Shown here: in pieces, positions 1 to 8,834 of the stretch
How positions within the stretch are numbered: the stretch's first letter is position 1
How the letters are laid out: each line of letters opens with the position of its first letter
Source: an uncultured Algibacter sp.
GTDB lineage: Bacteria; Bacteroidota; Bacteroidia; Flavobacteriales; Flavobacteriaceae
Length of the DNA stretch: 64,000 nt
Assembly (NCBI RefSeq): GCF_947487575.1
Contig: NZ_CANKXG010000006.1
Span: forward strand, 186,001-250,000
Reading direction: 5' to 3'
The notes under the pieces: model-generated
Databases searched by the model: none
The model's input: only the letters and a program-made list of their open reading frames with translations
What the model was told of the DNA's origin: nothing
Position numbers and translations under genes: made by a program

Positions 1-2582
1 TACCTAATAAAATAGCCAGTTGGTAATTCAAGTTTAGCATCTAACTTTGATTTAATCGCGGTTACTAAAGATTTTACATCACGTCCTCTTACATTAATAC
101 CAACATAGGTCCTTCTGTTTGTATTATCCCTGCTTATTTGCATTGGGCCTGCTTTGTAGCTTATATCTGCAACTTCACGAAGTGGAATTTGAGTACCAGA
201 CGGTAAATTAATATATAAATTTTGAACATCTGAAATATCCTTTCTGTTTTGAGAATTTAATCTTACCACTAAATCGAATCGCTTTTCGCCTTCAAAAATA
301 ATTCCTGCTGTACCACCTGCAAAAGCCGATTGAACAATTTGATTTAAGGTGTTTATTTGCAGTCCGTATTGTGCTAATTTATTTCTATTGTAGGTAATGG
401 TCATTTGTGGTAAGCCTGTTGTGGCTTCGGCTTTCATATCTCCAATACCTTCTGTACCTGCAATAATTTGAGATATTTCTTCTGCTTTTTGAGACAGTAC
501 ATTTATATCTTCTCCATAAAGTTTTATAGCAATGTCCTCTCTAACACCTTCTAGTAATTCGTTGAAGCGCATTTCGATAGGTTGTGTAAATTCATAGTTA
601 ACACCTGGAACGATTTCAACCGCTTCTTTCATCTTCTCTATCAATTCATCTTTTGTAATGGCTGTTGTCCATTCGCTTTTTGGCTTCAGAATTACAAAAA
701 CATCAGCCAAATCCATCGGCATTGGGTCTGTTGGAATTTCAGCAACACCAATTCGACTTACAATTTTTTCAACTTCTGGAAACTTTGCCTTTACAATTTG
801 TTCAATTTTTGTAGTCGTTTCAATAGTTTCTGTAAGGGAACTACCTGGTTTTAAAATGGCGTGAAACGCAATATCGCCTTCATCAAGTTGTGGTATAAAT
901 TCGCCTCCCATTCTCGTAAACATAAAGACTGCAATACCAAATAAAACAACAGAAACACCAATTATTAGTTTACCTTTCTTTAAGGCTTTTTCTAACAACG
1001 GTTGATATTTACGTTCTACCCAATGCACAAATTTATCGCCATATGATTTTTTGTCGTTTTTTGGTGCTCTTAAAATCAAGGCAGACATCATTGGCACATA
1101 GGTCAAACAAAGCACCATGGCGCCAATCATTGCGAAAATGAAAGTCAATGCCATTGGTTTAAACATTTTCCCTTCAATACCTTGTAAAGCCAGAATTGGA
1201 AGAAAAACGATAAGGATAATAAGCTGACCGAAAAACGCAGCATTCATCATTTTTTTTGAAGCATTTGAAGCTACCTTATCTCTTTCTTTTGCTGTAAGGC
1301 TCTTCTTTTTAAATACTCGGGATGTAATGAGAAATACAGTACTTTCAACTATTATTACTGCTCCATCTACAATGATTCCAAAATCAATCGCACCCAAGCT
1401 CATTAGGTTTGCCCACACATCAAATACATTCATCAATATAAAGGCAAACAACAACGATAATGGGATAGTGGATGCTACTATTAAACCACCTCGCCAGTTT
1501 CCTAATAAAAAAATGAGTACAAATATTACAATTAATGCGCCTTCAATAAGGTTTGTTGCTACAGTTGATGTAGTTTCTGCTATTAATTTACTTCGGTCTA
1601 ATAAAGGTTCAATAATTACACCTTCGGGTAATGACTTTTCTATTTGAGCCATGCGCTCTTTTACATTCTCGATAACATCGTTTGAATTAGCCCCTTTAAG
1701 CATCATTACCAAACCACCTACAACTTCGCCTTCGCCATCTTGTGTTAATGCGCCGTAACGTATAGCAGAGCCAAATTGCACTTTGGCAATGTCTCCAATA
1801 GTTATAGGAATATTATTTATATTTTTTACTGTAATTTTTTTAATATCATCCAAACTACGCACTAAGCCTTCGCCACGAATAAAATTGGCTTGATGGTTCT
1901 TTTCGATATATGCACCACCTGTATTTTGATTGTTGTTTTCCAACGCTTCAAAGACATCGGTAATTGTTAATCCGATTGCTCGCAACTCATTTGGGTCGAC
2001 AGCGACTTCATATTGCTTAATTTTTCCACCAATAGCATTAACTTCAACAACACCCTCAACCATTGCCATTTGACGCTGTACTATCCAATCTTGCATGGTG
2101 CGCAAATCAGTAACCGAATATTTGTCTTTATATTCTGGTTTGACTTTAAGTGTGTATTGATATATTTCCCCTAGACCAGATGAAATAGGCCCCATTGAAG
2201 GTTCTCCGAATCCCTCGGGAATTTGTCCTTTAATGTCGTTGAGTTTTTCAGCAACTAATTGACGTGGCAGGTACGTTCCCATATCATCGTCAAAAACTAT
2301 AGTAACAACTGATAAGCCAAAACGAGAAATGGAACGAATTTCTTGAACATTAGGCAGATTACTCATTGCCACCTCTACAGGATAAGTAATAATTTGCTCA
2401 ATATCCTCTGTTCCTAAATTTGGTGCTTGTGTAATGACTTGTACTTGGTTGTTGGTAATATCTGGAACAGCATCGATTGGTACTTGGGTCATACTCCAAA
2501 TACCTGCTCCAAATATGGTAAGCGTAAGCAAACCAATAATGAATTTGTTATTGATTGAAAAATCAATGATTTTATTAATCAT
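1..2582 (-). CDS. czcA: CzcA-family heavy-metal RND efflux pump, 3' end cut by window
   Basis: This is the inner-membrane proton-antiporter subunit of a tripartite metal efflux system. The frame is open for 860 codons from the ATG at 2580-2582 (start MINKIIDFSINNKF) and runs off the window before its stop. It shows the RND pattern: N-terminal membrane helix, periplasmic porter domain (VPIDAVPDITNNQVQV), then the intramembrane motif DFGIIVDGAVIIVE. That DFG..VDGA form is typical of the divalent-cation (Zn/Co/Cd, CzcA/CnrA-like) branch. It lies downstream of the DUF6660 gene with a 123-base gap containing an inverted repeat. Metal specificity is inferred from the motif only. Its adaptor and outer-membrane partner are not seen here and may lie beyond the left edge. 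Confidence 0.93.
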   Translation of the reverse strand, partial: MINKIIDFSINNKFIIGLLTLTIFGAGIWSMTQVPIDAVPDITNNQVQVITQAPNLGTEDIEQIITYPVEVAMSNLPNVQEIRSISRFGLSVVTIVFDDDMGTYLPRQLVAEKLNDIKGQIPEGFGEPSMGPISSGLGEIYQYTLKVKPEYKDKYSVTDLRTMQDWIVQRQMAMVEGVVEVNAIGGKIKQYEVAVDPNELRAIGLTITDVFEALENNNQNTGGAYIEKNHQANFIRGEGLVRSLDDIKKITVKNINNIPITIGDIAKVQFGSAIRYGALTQDGEGEVVGGLVMMLKGANSNDVIENVKERMAQIEKSLPEGVIIEPLLDRSKLIAETTSTVATNLIEGALIVIFVLIFLLGNWRGGLIVASTIPLSLLFAFILMNVFDVWANLMSLGAIDFGIIVDGAVIIVESTVFLITSRVFKKKSLTAKERDKVASNASKKMMNAAFFGQLIILIVFLPILALQGIEGKMFKPMALTFIFAMIGAMVLCLTYVPMMSALILRAPKNDKKSYGDKFVHWVERKYQPLLEKALKKGKLIIGVSVVLFGIAVFMFTRMGGEFIPQLDEGDIAFHAILKPGSSLTETIETTTKIEQIVKAKFPEVEKIVSRIGVAEIPTDPMPMDLADVFVILKPKSEWTTAITKDELIEKMKEAVEIVPGVNYEFTQPIEMRFNELLEGVREDIAIKLYGEDINVLSQKAEEISQIIAGTEGIGDMKAEATTGLPQMTITYNRNKLAQYGLQINTLNQIVQSAFAGGTAGIIFEGEKRFDLVVRLNSQNRKDISDVQNLYINLPSGTQIPLREVADISYKAGPMQISRDNTNRRTYVGINVRGRDVKSLVTAIKSKLDAKLELPTGYFIR

Positions 2583-2617
2583 AGAAAATGTATTAATTCA
2601 GTTAAACTTCTCGATAT

Positions 2618-2641
2618 AATTCTAAAATAAAAATTAGAATT
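2618..2641. promoter_or_regulatory. Inverted repeat ahead of the czcA-like gene
   Basis: A perfect 8-bp inverted repeat, AATTCTAA and TTAGAATT separated by 8 bases, lies about 36 bases upstream of the pump start codon. It is AT-only apart from one G/C pair per arm and has no T-tract suited to termination. It could be an operator for a metal-responsive regulator. This is inference; such repeats also arise by chance in AT-rich DNA. Confidence 0.3.
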
Positions 2642-2705
2642 ACTCGAAATGAAAAGAGCCATAATAGGCTTGAAATTGGATATAGTTATCCTTAAAAAAA
2701 CTGAA

Positions 2706-3017
2706 TTAAGCCCTAGGTGGCTGTAAAATTGAAGTAGTAAAATCTTTTTCTGTACCGTTTAAGTAAAGAAAATCTTGAGTAGATATATAAGGAAAATTAA
2801 ATTTTAAATCTGCAAATTGAAAATATGTTGCATTTATATGGCAACATTGGCAAATACAAAAAGGCGAACATAAATCTGAATCTTGGTGCTGATGGTCATT
2901 GTCCATACCTTGTGAAATCTCAGTTTGCACCTCATTATCAAGCGTAGCATTATCTTCGCAAGGCGCTAAATTAAGCGCGAAAATATAAATTGATAATATG
3001 AAGGCTAAAAATTTCAT
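2706..3017 (-). CDS. DUF6660-like small Cys-rich secreted protein
   Basis: A 103-residue protein beginning MKFLAFILSIYIFALNLAPC, with a hydrophobic export signal followed by a short acidic, His-containing stretch (DNDHQHQD) and the cysteine cluster CSPFCICQCC near residues 50-60. This resembles the DUF6660 family found beside CzcA/CusA pumps in Bacteroidota. The ATG at 3015-3017 was chosen over one six codons upstream because a perfect -7 box (TATCTTTG) lies between the two. The cysteines and histidines suggest periplasmic metal binding. Function is not established. It is the first gene of the unit that includes the CzcA-like pump. Confidence 0.75.
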   Translation of the reverse strand: MKFLAFILSIYIFALNLAPCEDNATLDNEVQTEISQGMDNDHQHQDSDLCSPFCICQCCHINATYFQFADLKFNFPYISTQDFLYLNGTEKDFTTSILQPPRA

Positions 3018-3022
3018 CGTAG

Positions 3023-3030
3023 CAAAGATA
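3023..3030 (-). promoter_or_regulatory. Bacteroidota -7 promoter box for DUF6660/czcA unit
   Basis: On the minus strand the sequence reads TATCTTTG, a perfect match to the Bacteroidota consensus TAnnTTTG. The box ends only 5 bases before the ATG at 3017, so the transcript would have almost no leader. No well-spaced TTG -33 element is seen. Confidence 0.55.
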
Positions 3031-3083
3031 TACATTATTTAATGCAATGATGTTGCAAATAACGTAGACATGTAACTTTTATA

Positions 3084-3117
3084 ATAGAAGAGCCTTTAAT
3101 TAATAAGGCTCTTCTAT
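3084..3117 (-). terminator. Strong hairpin ending the copper efflux operon
   Basis: Arms AGAAGAGCCTT and AAGGCTCTTCT are perfectly complementary around an 8-base AT loop, and pairing extends two more bases outward. It sits directly after the HMA lipoprotein stop. The T-tract on the minus strand is weak (TATTATAAAAG), so it may act as a terminator or an RNA-stabilising 3' end. It separates the copper operon from the DUF6660/czcA unit. Confidence 0.6.
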
Positions 3118-3125
3118 ATTTATTA

Positions 3126-3566
3126 TTAATGGTCATGGTCTGAATGATCCTCTTCATTTTTATCTCCTGATTGATTCATTACCATATCATGTTCATATTT
3201 ACAACATCCTGGCAGATTACTATATGCTTCTTCGCTTCCTGTTACTTTTTCAGTATCATAACCTGATGCTGCAATTGCGTTATGGATTGCCATTGCATCT
3301 GTTTTAGTATCGTCAAAAGACACGTCAATTTTCTTTTTATCGACATCCCAATTTGCACTAGCAACACCTTCAACTTTGTTTACAGCTTTTTCTATGTTTT
3401 TTTTACACATTCCGCAATTACCTCTAACACCAAAAGATATGTCTGCCATAGCCATGTCTTTAGATACTTCCGTTTTTGTTTCTGTTGTTTCTTGCTTGGT
3501 TTCGTTTTTACAACTTGTTAAACCTATAGCCATTACTACAGCTACACTTAAAATTACTTTTTTCAT
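3126..3566 (-). CDS. Heavy-metal-associated (HMA) domain lipoprotein
   Basis: 146 residues. A lipoprotein signal (lipobox LTSC, Cys19) is followed by a charged linker and an HMA fold at about residues 42-112 with the metal ligand pair CGMC (Cys51 and Cys54). After the domain come the motif PGCCKYEHDM and a His/Asp-rich tail ending HSDHDH. It probably binds Cu(I) or a similar metal in the periplasm, anchored to a membrane, handing it to or from the pump encoded just upstream (adaptor gene 21 bases away). A secreted paralogue lies at 43054-43407 and shares both the CGMC and GCCKY motifs. Metal identity is inferred. Confidence 0.88.
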   Translation of the reverse strand: MKKVILSVAVVMAIGLTSCKNETKQETTETKTEVSKDMAMADISFGVRGNCGMCKKNIEKAVNKVEGVASANWDVDKKKIDVSFDDTKTDAMAIHNAIAASGYDTEKVTGSEEAYSNLPGCCKYEHDMVMNQSGDKNEEDHSDHDH

Positions 3567-3587
3567 TGTTTTAAAAATTAATTGTTA

Positions 3588-5360
3588 TTATTCTATTACT
3601 TGTTTTACTTCTCCACAGGTTAGCATCGCACCACCAAAATATGGGTTGATTACTTTTTCTTCCCTGCTCAACCAGTATGCACCATTGTTATCGTCTACCA
3701 TCGGACAAAACTCAACAAAGACTTTTTCATTGATACCAAAGGTTTGAATTGTACTAATTAAATGTGATGAGAGGTGCTTAAAATGATTTCGTTGTGATTC
3801 AATATTTGATGTGCTTGAAATTGATGTTGCCGATGCTTTTATTTCTTTTTCTAATGACATCCAATGACCATGAGCCTCTTTATCTTTTAATAGCTTCATA
3901 TCAACCTTAGATAAATTGCCCAATAGTCTTTTTGATTCTGTCATTACGTTATTAGTATCATCTTTAACCAAAACGTCTTTTAATTTGATATAATCATTAA
4001 AAACTACTTTCAATTGATTTTGAAAGTTCTTAGAAACTTTTATCCTCTCATTCATATTAGAATGATTCTCTTTATTTGCTGAAGGATCCTTTTCCATTCC
4101 AAGATGTCCTTCATGACCAGTCATAACTTTACCACCTTCTTTATTCATCATTGATTTTTTGCCTTGTAATTGGGCTGCTGCATCTATGGTAAACGTTCCA
4201 TTTATTACTATCTCATCGTCAATTTTCAAACCCTCTAACACCTCATAATTATCGCCAATTTGATTACCTAATGTAATAATGCGCATTTCAAAAACAGGTT
4301 GAGTAGGGTCTGTTTTTATATAGACAACTGAACGTTCTCCTGTCCATAAAACAGCTGTAGATGGAATGGTCAATACGTGTTCGTTACTTGAAGAAATTCC
4401 TTTAATATTTCCTTCAACAAACATTCCTGGCTTAAAAACATTCTGTTTATTATTAAGCACCGCTCTTAATTTCACAGTTCTTGTTCTTGTATCTAAAACA
4501 GGATCTATAAAATCTACTTTAGCTTTGAATTCTTTATTAGAATAAGTATTGGTAGTGACTGAAATTTCTTGTCCTTTTTTAAATAAATCGATTTGATTTT
4601 CATACACATCAAAATTTGCCCAAACCGTGTTTAGATTAGCTATTTTGAGTAAAGGTTGACCTTGTTTAATATAATCGCCTTGTTCGACTAATTTATCTGA
4701 AACCGTACCTGAAACCGTTGCATATACCGGAAAGTTTTCTTTAACCTTACCAGAAGTTTCAATTTGATTAATTTGATTTTCAGAGAGCTTCCACAATTTT
4801 AATTTGTTACGCACAGCTTTGTATAATGCAGGTTGTGATACCTTTAATGAAGCTGCTGTGATGAGTTCTTGTTGCGCTGCATATAATTCTGGCGAATAGA
4901 TAGTTGCCAATAACTGCCCTTTTCTAACTTCTTCGCCTGTAAAGCTCACATTTAGACGTTCTATTCTTCCTGAAAAATAACTAACTTGGACTGCATTAGC
5001 TTCTTCATTCTCTACAATTTTTCCTGATAATTTAACTGTATTATCTTCTGTTTTACCATTGCCAACTATTGACGTTTGAATGTTTGCCAATGCCATAGCA
5101 TTTTCTGAAAGCTTGAATTGGTCTGCTAATAATCCTTTAGAACTACTTTCAGCAGGAATTAAATCCATACCGCAAATTGGGCAATCGCCAGCTTCTGGTT
5201 GCATAATTTGTGGATGCATAGAACACGTCCACATTTGATTGGTTTCTGTTGTTGCTTCGTGATTATGTTCAGTTTCTTTAGCAGATGAATTGCCAAAAAG
5301 AAGCCATCCTAACAAAAGTCCAACTGCTAATATTCCGAAGTAAATTATATATTTTTTCAT
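3588..5360 (-). CDS. CusB-like RND periplasmic adaptor with HMBD and DUF3347 domains
   Basis: A 590-residue membrane-fusion subunit that links a CusA-type pump to a TolC-type channel. An N-terminal membrane anchor (residues 4-23) is followed by a heavy-metal-binding module MWTCSMHPQI...CPICGMDL (about 43-68), then barrel-sandwich and beta-barrel domains of the HlyD/CusB fold. The C-terminus (about 430-590) matches DUF3347, ending with FCPMV...GAYWLSREE...NPYFGGAML. Such adaptors bind Cu/Ag and deliver it to the pump. The gene is 3 bases downstream of copA, so the two are translated from one message. The extra C-terminal domain is common in Bacteroidota versions. Confidence 0.92.
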   Translation of the reverse strand: MKKYIIYFGILAVGLLLGWLLFGNSSAKETEHNHEATTETNQMWTCSMHPQIMQPEAGDCPICGMDLIPAESSSKGLLADQFKLSENAMALANIQTSIVGNGKTEDNTVKLSGKIVENEEANAVQVSYFSGRIERLNVSFTGEEVRKGQLLATIYSPELYAAQQELITAASLKVSQPALYKAVRNKLKLWKLSENQINQIETSGKVKENFPVYATVSGTVSDKLVEQGDYIKQGQPLLKIANLNTVWANFDVYENQIDLFKKGQEISVTTNTYSNKEFKAKVDFIDPVLDTRTRTVKLRAVLNNKQNVFKPGMFVEGNIKGISSSNEHVLTIPSTAVLWTGERSVVYIKTDPTQPVFEMRIITLGNQIGDNYEVLEGLKIDDEIVINGTFTIDAAAQLQGKKSMMNKEGGKVMTGHEGHLGMEKDPSANKENHSNMNERIKVSKNFQNQLKVVFNDYIKLKDVLVKDDTNNVMTESKRLLGNLSKVDMKLLKDKEAHGHWMSLEKEIKASATSISSTSNIESQRNHFKHLSSHLISTIQTFGINEKVFVEFCPMVDDNNGAYWLSREEKVINPYFGGAMLTCGEVKQVIE

Positions 5361-5363
5361 TTT

Positions 5364-7862
5364 CTATATTTTAATATTTCTTAATCTTAATGCATTCACT
5401 ATTACTGACACAGAACTAAAACTCATGGCTAATGCAGCAATCATTGGCGATAGTAAAATTCCGAAAAACGGGAACAAAACACCCGCTGCAATCGGCACAC
5501 CTAATGTGTTATAGATAAGTGCAAAAAATAGATTCTGTTTAATGTTTTTCATTACAGCATCGCTTAAATTTCTGGCTTTTACAATACCGTGCAAATCGCC
5601 TTTTACCAAGGTTATCATAGCACTTTCTATAGCTACATCTGTTCCTGTACCCATTGCGACACCTACATCACTTTTAGCAAGTGCCGGTGCGTCATTAATA
5701 CCATCGCCAGCCATAGCAACAACTTTTCCTTTTTCTTGTAGTTTCTCTACTTCTTTAAGTTTATCCTCAGGCAACATACTTGCTTTAAAATCTGTAAGAT
5801 TTAATTCTGTTGCTACTGCTTGTGCTGTGTCGTGATTATCGCCTGTTAACATGATGACTTCAATACCTTTGTCTTGAAGTTCCTTAATGGCTTTAGCGCT
5901 AGTTTCCTTAATTTTATCGCCTATTACTACATAACCAGTAACCTTTTTATCTATCGATAAATAAGAAACTGTTTTCCCTTGTTTCTGATATACTTTAGCT
6001 TCTTCTTCCATCTGCAAGGTTATCTCAGCATTGGCATAATCCATCATCTTAGGATTTCCTAATGCCACCTTTTTATTTTTAATAGTAGCTTCTACTCCTT
6101 TACCTGTAACTGCACTAAATGCTTCTGATTTTAAAATTTCTGCTTTTTGTTCTTTTCCATATTTAATGGTAGCTTCTGCCAATGGATGTTCGCTGTTTTT
6201 GTTCAACGAAATAATATATTCCAGAATGTCACTTTCGCTAAAATCAGCATCAAAAGAACCTACTGTTTCAACGGTAGGTTTTCCTTCAGTAATAGTTCCT
6301 GTTTTGTCTACAATTAGTGTAGTAACCTTATCCATTTTTTCAAGTGCTTCAGCATTTTTAATTAATACACCATTTTGAGCACCTTTACCAACACCAACCA
6401 TTACAGACATAGGTGTTGCCAATCCTAAAGCGCAAGGACAGGCTATTATCAAAACAGCGATAGCATTTACAAACGCATAAACATAAACTGGTTCTGGTCC
6501 CCAAATTGCCCAAACTGCAAAAGTTAATAAAGAGATAATGACCACAACAGGCACGAAATAACCTGATACTTTATCGGCTAAATTTTGAATTGGCGCACGA
6601 CTTCTACTGGCATTGTTAACCATGTGGATGATTTGAGAGAGTAGTGTATCACTCCCCACTTTTTCAGCTTTCATTAAAAAAGATTGATTACCATTTATGG
6701 TTCCGCTGCTTACTTTATCATTTACTGTTTTATTAACAGGAATTGGCTCTCCAGTAATCATTGACTCATCAATGGTTGTATCTCCTTCTGTTATCGAGCC
6801 ATCCACAGGAATCTTATCTCCTGGTTTTACTTTTAGAATATCATTTAATTCAATAGCATCGATGGTTACTTCAACATCTTCGCCATCTACCACTTTTATA
6901 GCTTTATTGGGTGCTAGCTTTAATAATTCTTTTACTGCTGAATTGGTTTTACTATGCGCACGAGCTTCTAAAAGTTGACCTAAAAGCACCAATGTTAGAA
7001 TGACGGTTGCTGCTTCAAAATAAACGTGTACTGCTCCAGATTCAGTTTTGAACTGACTTGGAAAAATGTCTGGAAATAACATACCAAAAACACTAAATAA
7101 CCAAGCTACACCAGCACCTATTCCAATAAGTGTGAACATATTGAGATTCCAAGTTTTTATACTTTTATAAGCACGTTCAAAGAACATCCATGTTGCATAA
7201 AACACGACAGGAATGGATAATGCGAACTGAATCCAATTCCAATATTTTTGTTCCATGATGTCATACAATGGATTATTGGTCAGCATTTCGCTCATTGCGA
7301 TTAAGAAAATTGGCAATGTGAATATGACTGCAATCTTAAACTTCTTTAATAGTTTATTATAAGTTTTCTCTTCTGCTGAACTATCTGCTTCCATTGGTAC
7401 TAAATCCATTCCGCATTTAGGACAAGAACCTGCTTCATCTTTTATAATTTCTGGATGCATTGGACACGTCCATTGCTCTGATGAAGTTGTGGATAGATTT
7501 TGTTCTTCGACCAAATCCATTCCGCATACAGGACAATCGCCTGATTTATCATAGGTCTTATCGCCTTCGCAATGCATAGGACAATAAAAAGTACCTGTTC
7601 CTTTTCCTTTTGGCTGCTGTTCCTTTTCTTCTTTGGCGTGATGATGCTCCCCTAACTTATGAATACTATATTTTCCGCCATCCTTCTTTAAAGCTTCTTG
7701 AAACCTTTCTATTGGAATATGAGATTCCATTTCGATTGTTGCTTCTGCTTTTTCTAAATCAACAGAAGCCTTTGAAACACCTTCCACTTTTGAAAGTGTT
7801 TCTTCTACATGACTGCGACAACCGTTGCAAGTCATTCCGTGTATGTGATATGTATGTTTCAT
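5364..7862 (-). CDS. copA: Copper-translocating P1B-type ATPase (CopA-like)
   Basis: 832 residues. It exports Cu(I) (possibly Ag) from the cytoplasm using ATP. Order of domains: HMA domain with TCNGC (11-15); a His-rich linker; two heavy-metal-binding modules of the form CPMH...CPxCGMDL (about 93-118 and 131-157); then eight predicted helices with the actuator TGEP, the transmembrane CPC of IACPCALG, phosphorylation motif DKTGT, the HP pair in SEHPLAEA, and hinge GDGINDAP. All catalytic residues are present. Its start overlaps the upstream hydrolase gene stop (ATGA). The same CPMH modules occur once in the adjacent adaptor, which suggests shared metal hand-off surfaces. Confidence 0.96.
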   Translation of the reverse strand: MKHTYHIHGMTCNGCRSHVEETLSKVEGVSKASVDLEKAEATIEMESHIPIERFQEALKKDGGKYSIHKLGEHHHAKEEKEQQPKGKGTGTFYCPMHCEGDKTYDKSGDCPVCGMDLVEEQNLSTTSSEQWTCPMHPEIIKDEAGSCPKCGMDLVPMEADSSAEEKTYNKLLKKFKIAVIFTLPIFLIAMSEMLTNNPLYDIMEQKYWNWIQFALSIPVVFYATWMFFERAYKSIKTWNLNMFTLIGIGAGVAWLFSVFGMLFPDIFPSQFKTESGAVHVYFEAATVILTLVLLGQLLEARAHSKTNSAVKELLKLAPNKAIKVVDGEDVEVTIDAIELNDILKVKPGDKIPVDGSITEGDTTIDESMITGEPIPVNKTVNDKVSSGTINGNQSFLMKAEKVGSDTLLSQIIHMVNNASRSRAPIQNLADKVSGYFVPVVVIISLLTFAVWAIWGPEPVYVYAFVNAIAVLIIACPCALGLATPMSVMVGVGKGAQNGVLIKNAEALEKMDKVTTLIVDKTGTITEGKPTVETVGSFDADFSESDILEYIISLNKNSEHPLAEATIKYGKEQKAEILKSEAFSAVTGKGVEATIKNKKVALGNPKMMDYANAEITLQMEEEAKVYQKQGKTVSYLSIDKKVTGYVVIGDKIKETSAKAIKELQDKGIEVIMLTGDNHDTAQAVATELNLTDFKASMLPEDKLKEVEKLQEKGKVVAMAGDGINDAPALAKSDVGVAMGTGTDVAIESAMITLVKGDLHGIVKARNLSDAVMKNIKQNLFFALIYNTLGVPIAAGVLFPFFGILLSPMIAALAMSFSSVSVIVNALRLRNIKI

Positions 7863-8830
7863 TTTTTTTGTTTTTTGTGCATTCCTGTTGTTAAATCATA
7901 ATTTCCATTTGAAAGCGGTGTAATTTCAAAATAAAAAGCTGTTGGTGCTTTATAATTTCTGTAAGTCCGAATGCCTTGCATATCGCATTGCATATTGTAC
8001 AATCGTAATTTTCCGTTACTTTCTGCAACTGTATAAAAACCCTTAGAAAACCATTTTAAAGTTGAGGATATTTCAATAGGAATATTATTCAACAAATAGT
8101 CGTTAATTGGGAACTCCGTCAATGTTATTGGATTTTGTGATAAGTTATTGTACCTACCAATAAATAAACTATTATTAGTTTTAGCAACGCCATACCAACT
8201 AATACTTCCAATTTTAACTGGAACAGTTAATAGTGAGCTGTATTCGATTCCTTGTGAAGTTAAAACTTCATCGAACTTTTGATTTACATAAGATTTAATT
8301 CCTAAAGTTAATAACAAATACAAAGAGCTAATAGCTAATCCAACCTTACTATAAAAACTTCTTGAGTCTTTATTCCTGAAGTATGTAAGGCCTAAAATTA
8401 AACCTAATAATAAAGGCAAAGTATAAAAAGGGTCAACTATGTTAACACTATCGAAGCTTACTCGATAATTGGAAAAAGGCAACAATAGCTGAGTGCCATA
8501 GGTTGTAAATGCATCTAATAGCATATGTGTAAATAGAGCCAACCAACAAAAAATTAAAAGTCTTATATAAGAAATTTGCTTTGTCCACTTTAGTTTTGTT
8601 AATATAAAAGCTATTAAAATTGAGCCTATTAAACTAAACAAAATGGAATGACTGAAACCTCTGTGAATACTTATTCGCTCTACTGATGAATAAAATGGAA
8701 GCAAAACAATATCGAGATCTGGAATAGTAGCGACAATAACACCAATTGCTGCGCCTTTATATCCTATTTTTCGACCAAGAATTACTTCGCCAATTGCTGC
8801 TCCTAATGCTGCCTGTGTTAAACTATCCAT
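7859..8830 (-). CDS. Membrane-bound metal-dependent hydrolase (YdjM/DUF457 type)
   Basis: 323 residues. The start MDSLTQAALGAAIGE and the pattern of His/Asp motifs (PDLDI, HRGFSHS, HMLLDAFTTYGTQLL) define the LexA-binding, inner-membrane-associated putative hydrolase family (YdjM/DUF457). About five hydrophobic helices fill residues 1-185, followed by a soluble C-terminal part. The substrate is unknown. It is translationally tied to copA by a 4-base overlap and lies 4 bases after the TolC-like gene, so it belongs to the copper operon. Why a membrane hydrolase accompanies copper export is unclear; a lipid or envelope repair role is a guess. Confidence 0.85.
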   Translation of the reverse strand: MDSLTQAALGAAIGEVILGRKIGYKGAAIGVIVATIPDLDIVLLPFYSSVERISIHRGFSHSILFSLIGSILIAFILTKLKWTKQISYIRLLIFCWLALFTHMLLDAFTTYGTQLLLPFSNYRVSFDSVNIVDPFYTLPLLLGLILGLTYFRNKDSRSFYSKVGLAISSLYLLLTLGIKSYVNQKFDEVLTSQGIEYSSLLTVPVKIGSISWYGVAKTNNSLFIGRYNNLSQNPITLTEFPINDYLLNNIPIEISSTLKWFSKGFYTVAESNGKLRLYNMQCDMQGIRTYRNYKAPTAFYFEITPLSNGNYDLTTGMHKKQKK

Positions 8831-8834
8831 ACTC

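Noticed and set aside
582-864. Plus-strand open frames within the left-hand pump gene, and many similar frames opposite other genes (for example in copA, cusA, groEL, topA).
   Set aside because: They lie fully inside well-supported genes on the other strand, lack ribosome-binding sites and have low-complexity translations rich in Ser, Phe and Ile.
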